This document shows positions 63,435 to 64,000 of a stretch of DNA of 64,000 bases, piece after piece. The notes under the pieces are model-generated. The model had not been told where the DNA came from. It saw nothing but the letters and a program-made list of their open reading frames with translations, and did not search any database. Made by a program: the position numbers and the translations under genes. Numbering within the stretch: position 1 is the first letter of the stretch; every line of letters begins with the position of its first letter. Source of the stretch: Phocaeicola barnesiae DSM 18169 = JCM 13652 (GTDB lineage: Bacteria > Bacteroidota > Bacteroidia > Bacteroidales > Bacteroidaceae); the NCBI RefSeq assembly GCF_000374585.1, contig NZ_KB894651.1, positions 93,975 to 157,974 of the forward strand, written 5' to 3'.

Positions 63435-63463
63435 TATCGGTAATTTGTTTATAAATACACCTG
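63435..63463 (-). other. attI-like junction before the first cassette
   Basis: CAGGTGT (63463-63457 on the minus strand), then 13 nt, then the first cassette start TTACCGATA (63443-63435). A related quasi-palindrome ACACCTGGCAGGTGT lies at 63489-63503. The same spacing occurs at 59100-59073. Confidence 0.62.
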
Positions 63464-63524
63464 TAGGTATAGGATATTTCGATAACCGACACCTGGCAGG
63501 TGTGTTTCCTGATCTCTAATAGCA

Positions 63525-63645
63525 ACACCCGTCAGATGTCAGACATTCCGCTAACCCGCGCCATGCGGGGCGTATATCCTGACCTCCATGCCCCCAAAGG
63601 TACGAAAAGAATCCAAGAAACAAACCAGACGGTTTGGAAAAGTCG
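63525..63645 (-). promoter_or_regulatory. Cassette-array leader, copy 1: promoter and hairpin
   Basis: On the minus strand TTTG (63624-63621) and TAccTTTG (63602-63595), 18 nt apart, form a clear promoter pointing into the array. A CCCGC/GCGGG hairpin follows (63569-63555). The segment repeats the leader at 58209-58330 with few changes. Transcription from it would cross the junction into the cassettes, like the Pc promoter of an integron. Confidence 0.75.
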
Positions 63646-63687
63646 CAAAAGATTTTTCAGGAGGGAGAGAAAGGATGCCGGAGGGCA

Positions 63688-63715
63688 TAAAAAAAGCCTG
63701 AACGGGTCAGGCTTT
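63688..63715 (-). terminator. Terminator of the TetR-family gene
   Basis: AAAGCCTGA (63693-63701) and TCAGGCTTT (63707-63715) form a 9-bp stem; the minus strand then has a run of T (to 63688). It overlaps the stop codon of the regulator gene and insulates the array from it. Confidence 0.85.
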
Positions 63716-64000
63716 AATCAGTGAATAAATGAAGCGGAGCTTGCGGGAGAGTTCACCCGTGTCCAGCCCGGAGAGGAAAGCCTGCTCGAAAGACAAGCCG
63801 TAGAACACCTCGCGGAACATGGCGACGGTTTCCTCCGTGTCCACCTCCGCACGGACTTCGCCCGACGACTTTGCCCGCTCGATGATGTCGCGCCACAGCT
63901 TCCGGTCTTTCTCGAACAGGGCGGCGAACTTCGCCCCGGCATCGGGGTAATACTGCCGCACTTGCATCAGCAGGTGGAAGTAGTAGAAGTTGTAGCTGCA
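63707..64000 (-). CDS. TetR-family regulator, C-terminal part (truncated by window end)
   Basis: The frame is open to the window edge, giving 97 residues with the C-terminal ligand-domain pattern NFYYFHLLMQVRQYYPDAG and EETVAMFREVFYGLSFEQAF. The DNA-binding domain lies beyond the window. In a mobile element such a regulator often controls an adjacent efflux or stress gene. The gene ends in a strong terminator and is separate from the cassette leader. Confidence 0.8.
   Translation of the reverse strand, partial: CSYNFYYFHLLMQVRQYYPDAGAKFAALFEKDRKLWRDIIERAKSSGEVRAEVDTEETVAMFREVFYGLSFEQAFLSGLDTGELSRKLRFIYSLIKA

Noticed and set aside
58569..63463. Classical class 1-type integron with intI
   Set aside because: No integron integrase in the window, and the core site is CCA-TTA rather than the usual G-TTRRRY.

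Overview
The window looks like part of a gut Bacteroidales chromosome (Bacteroides/Phocaeicola type). The evidence is a SusC/SusD polysaccharide utilisation locus (PUL) with a hybrid two-component regulator, promoters of the Bacteroidetes form (TTTG about 19 nt before TAnnTTTG, clearest in front of both tRNA genes), and a CTnDOT-style conjugation module. I cannot fix the species from sequence alone.

Region 1 (1-10.6 kb) is ordinary chromosome: the end of alaS, a RecD-like helicase, a small operon ending in rsmD, a cardiolipin synthase, a large outer-membrane beta-barrel protein, a small membrane protein, aroB and tRNA-Pro(GGG). Region 2 (10.8-30.6 kb) is an esterase-rich PUL on the minus strand: two CE1-type esterases, an intact and a broken type-B carboxylesterase, two GH3 enzymes, SusD and SusC. 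The divergent hybrid two-component regulator is also broken. Together the two broken genes carry four single-base frameshifts within about 3.4 kb. Region 3 (30.7-33.1 kb) has a DUF418 membrane protein and an acyltransferase-3 family protein.

At 33.27 kb a tRNA-Lys(TTT) marks the left edge of an integrative and conjugative element (ICE) that continues past the window end. It has a tyrosine recombinase, small accessory genes, a GC-rich tra operon on the minus strand (traA-like down to traQ-like, 51.2 to 39.9 kb), a palindrome-rich candidate oriT (51.77-51.91 kb), mobilisation genes on the plus strand (relaxase and coupling protein), then RteC-like and AraC-like regulators.

The most striking region is 58.2-63.65 kb, an AT-rich minus-strand array of small unrelated genes, probably immunity or defence genes. 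Consecutive genes are separated by about 55-nt hairpin-forming repeats. Seven cassettes each begin with a private TTA-containing 8-9-mer whose exact reverse complement begins the repeat at the far end of the same cassette, which is the layout of integron cassettes and their attC sites. Upstream of the array are a duplicated leader with a Bacteroidetes promoter and a small hairpin, and a CAGGTGT-N13 sequence directly before the first cassette. No recombinase for the array lies inside the window. It resembles the recombinase-associated acquired interbacterial defence arrays reported from gut Bacteroidales.

The ICE also carries three arrays of a 14-bp near-palindrome repeated about every 22 bp, and a separate 22-bp tandem repeat lies beside alaS. 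A roughly 560-bp gene-poor stretch at 37 kb holds two large hairpins with mutually complementary loops.
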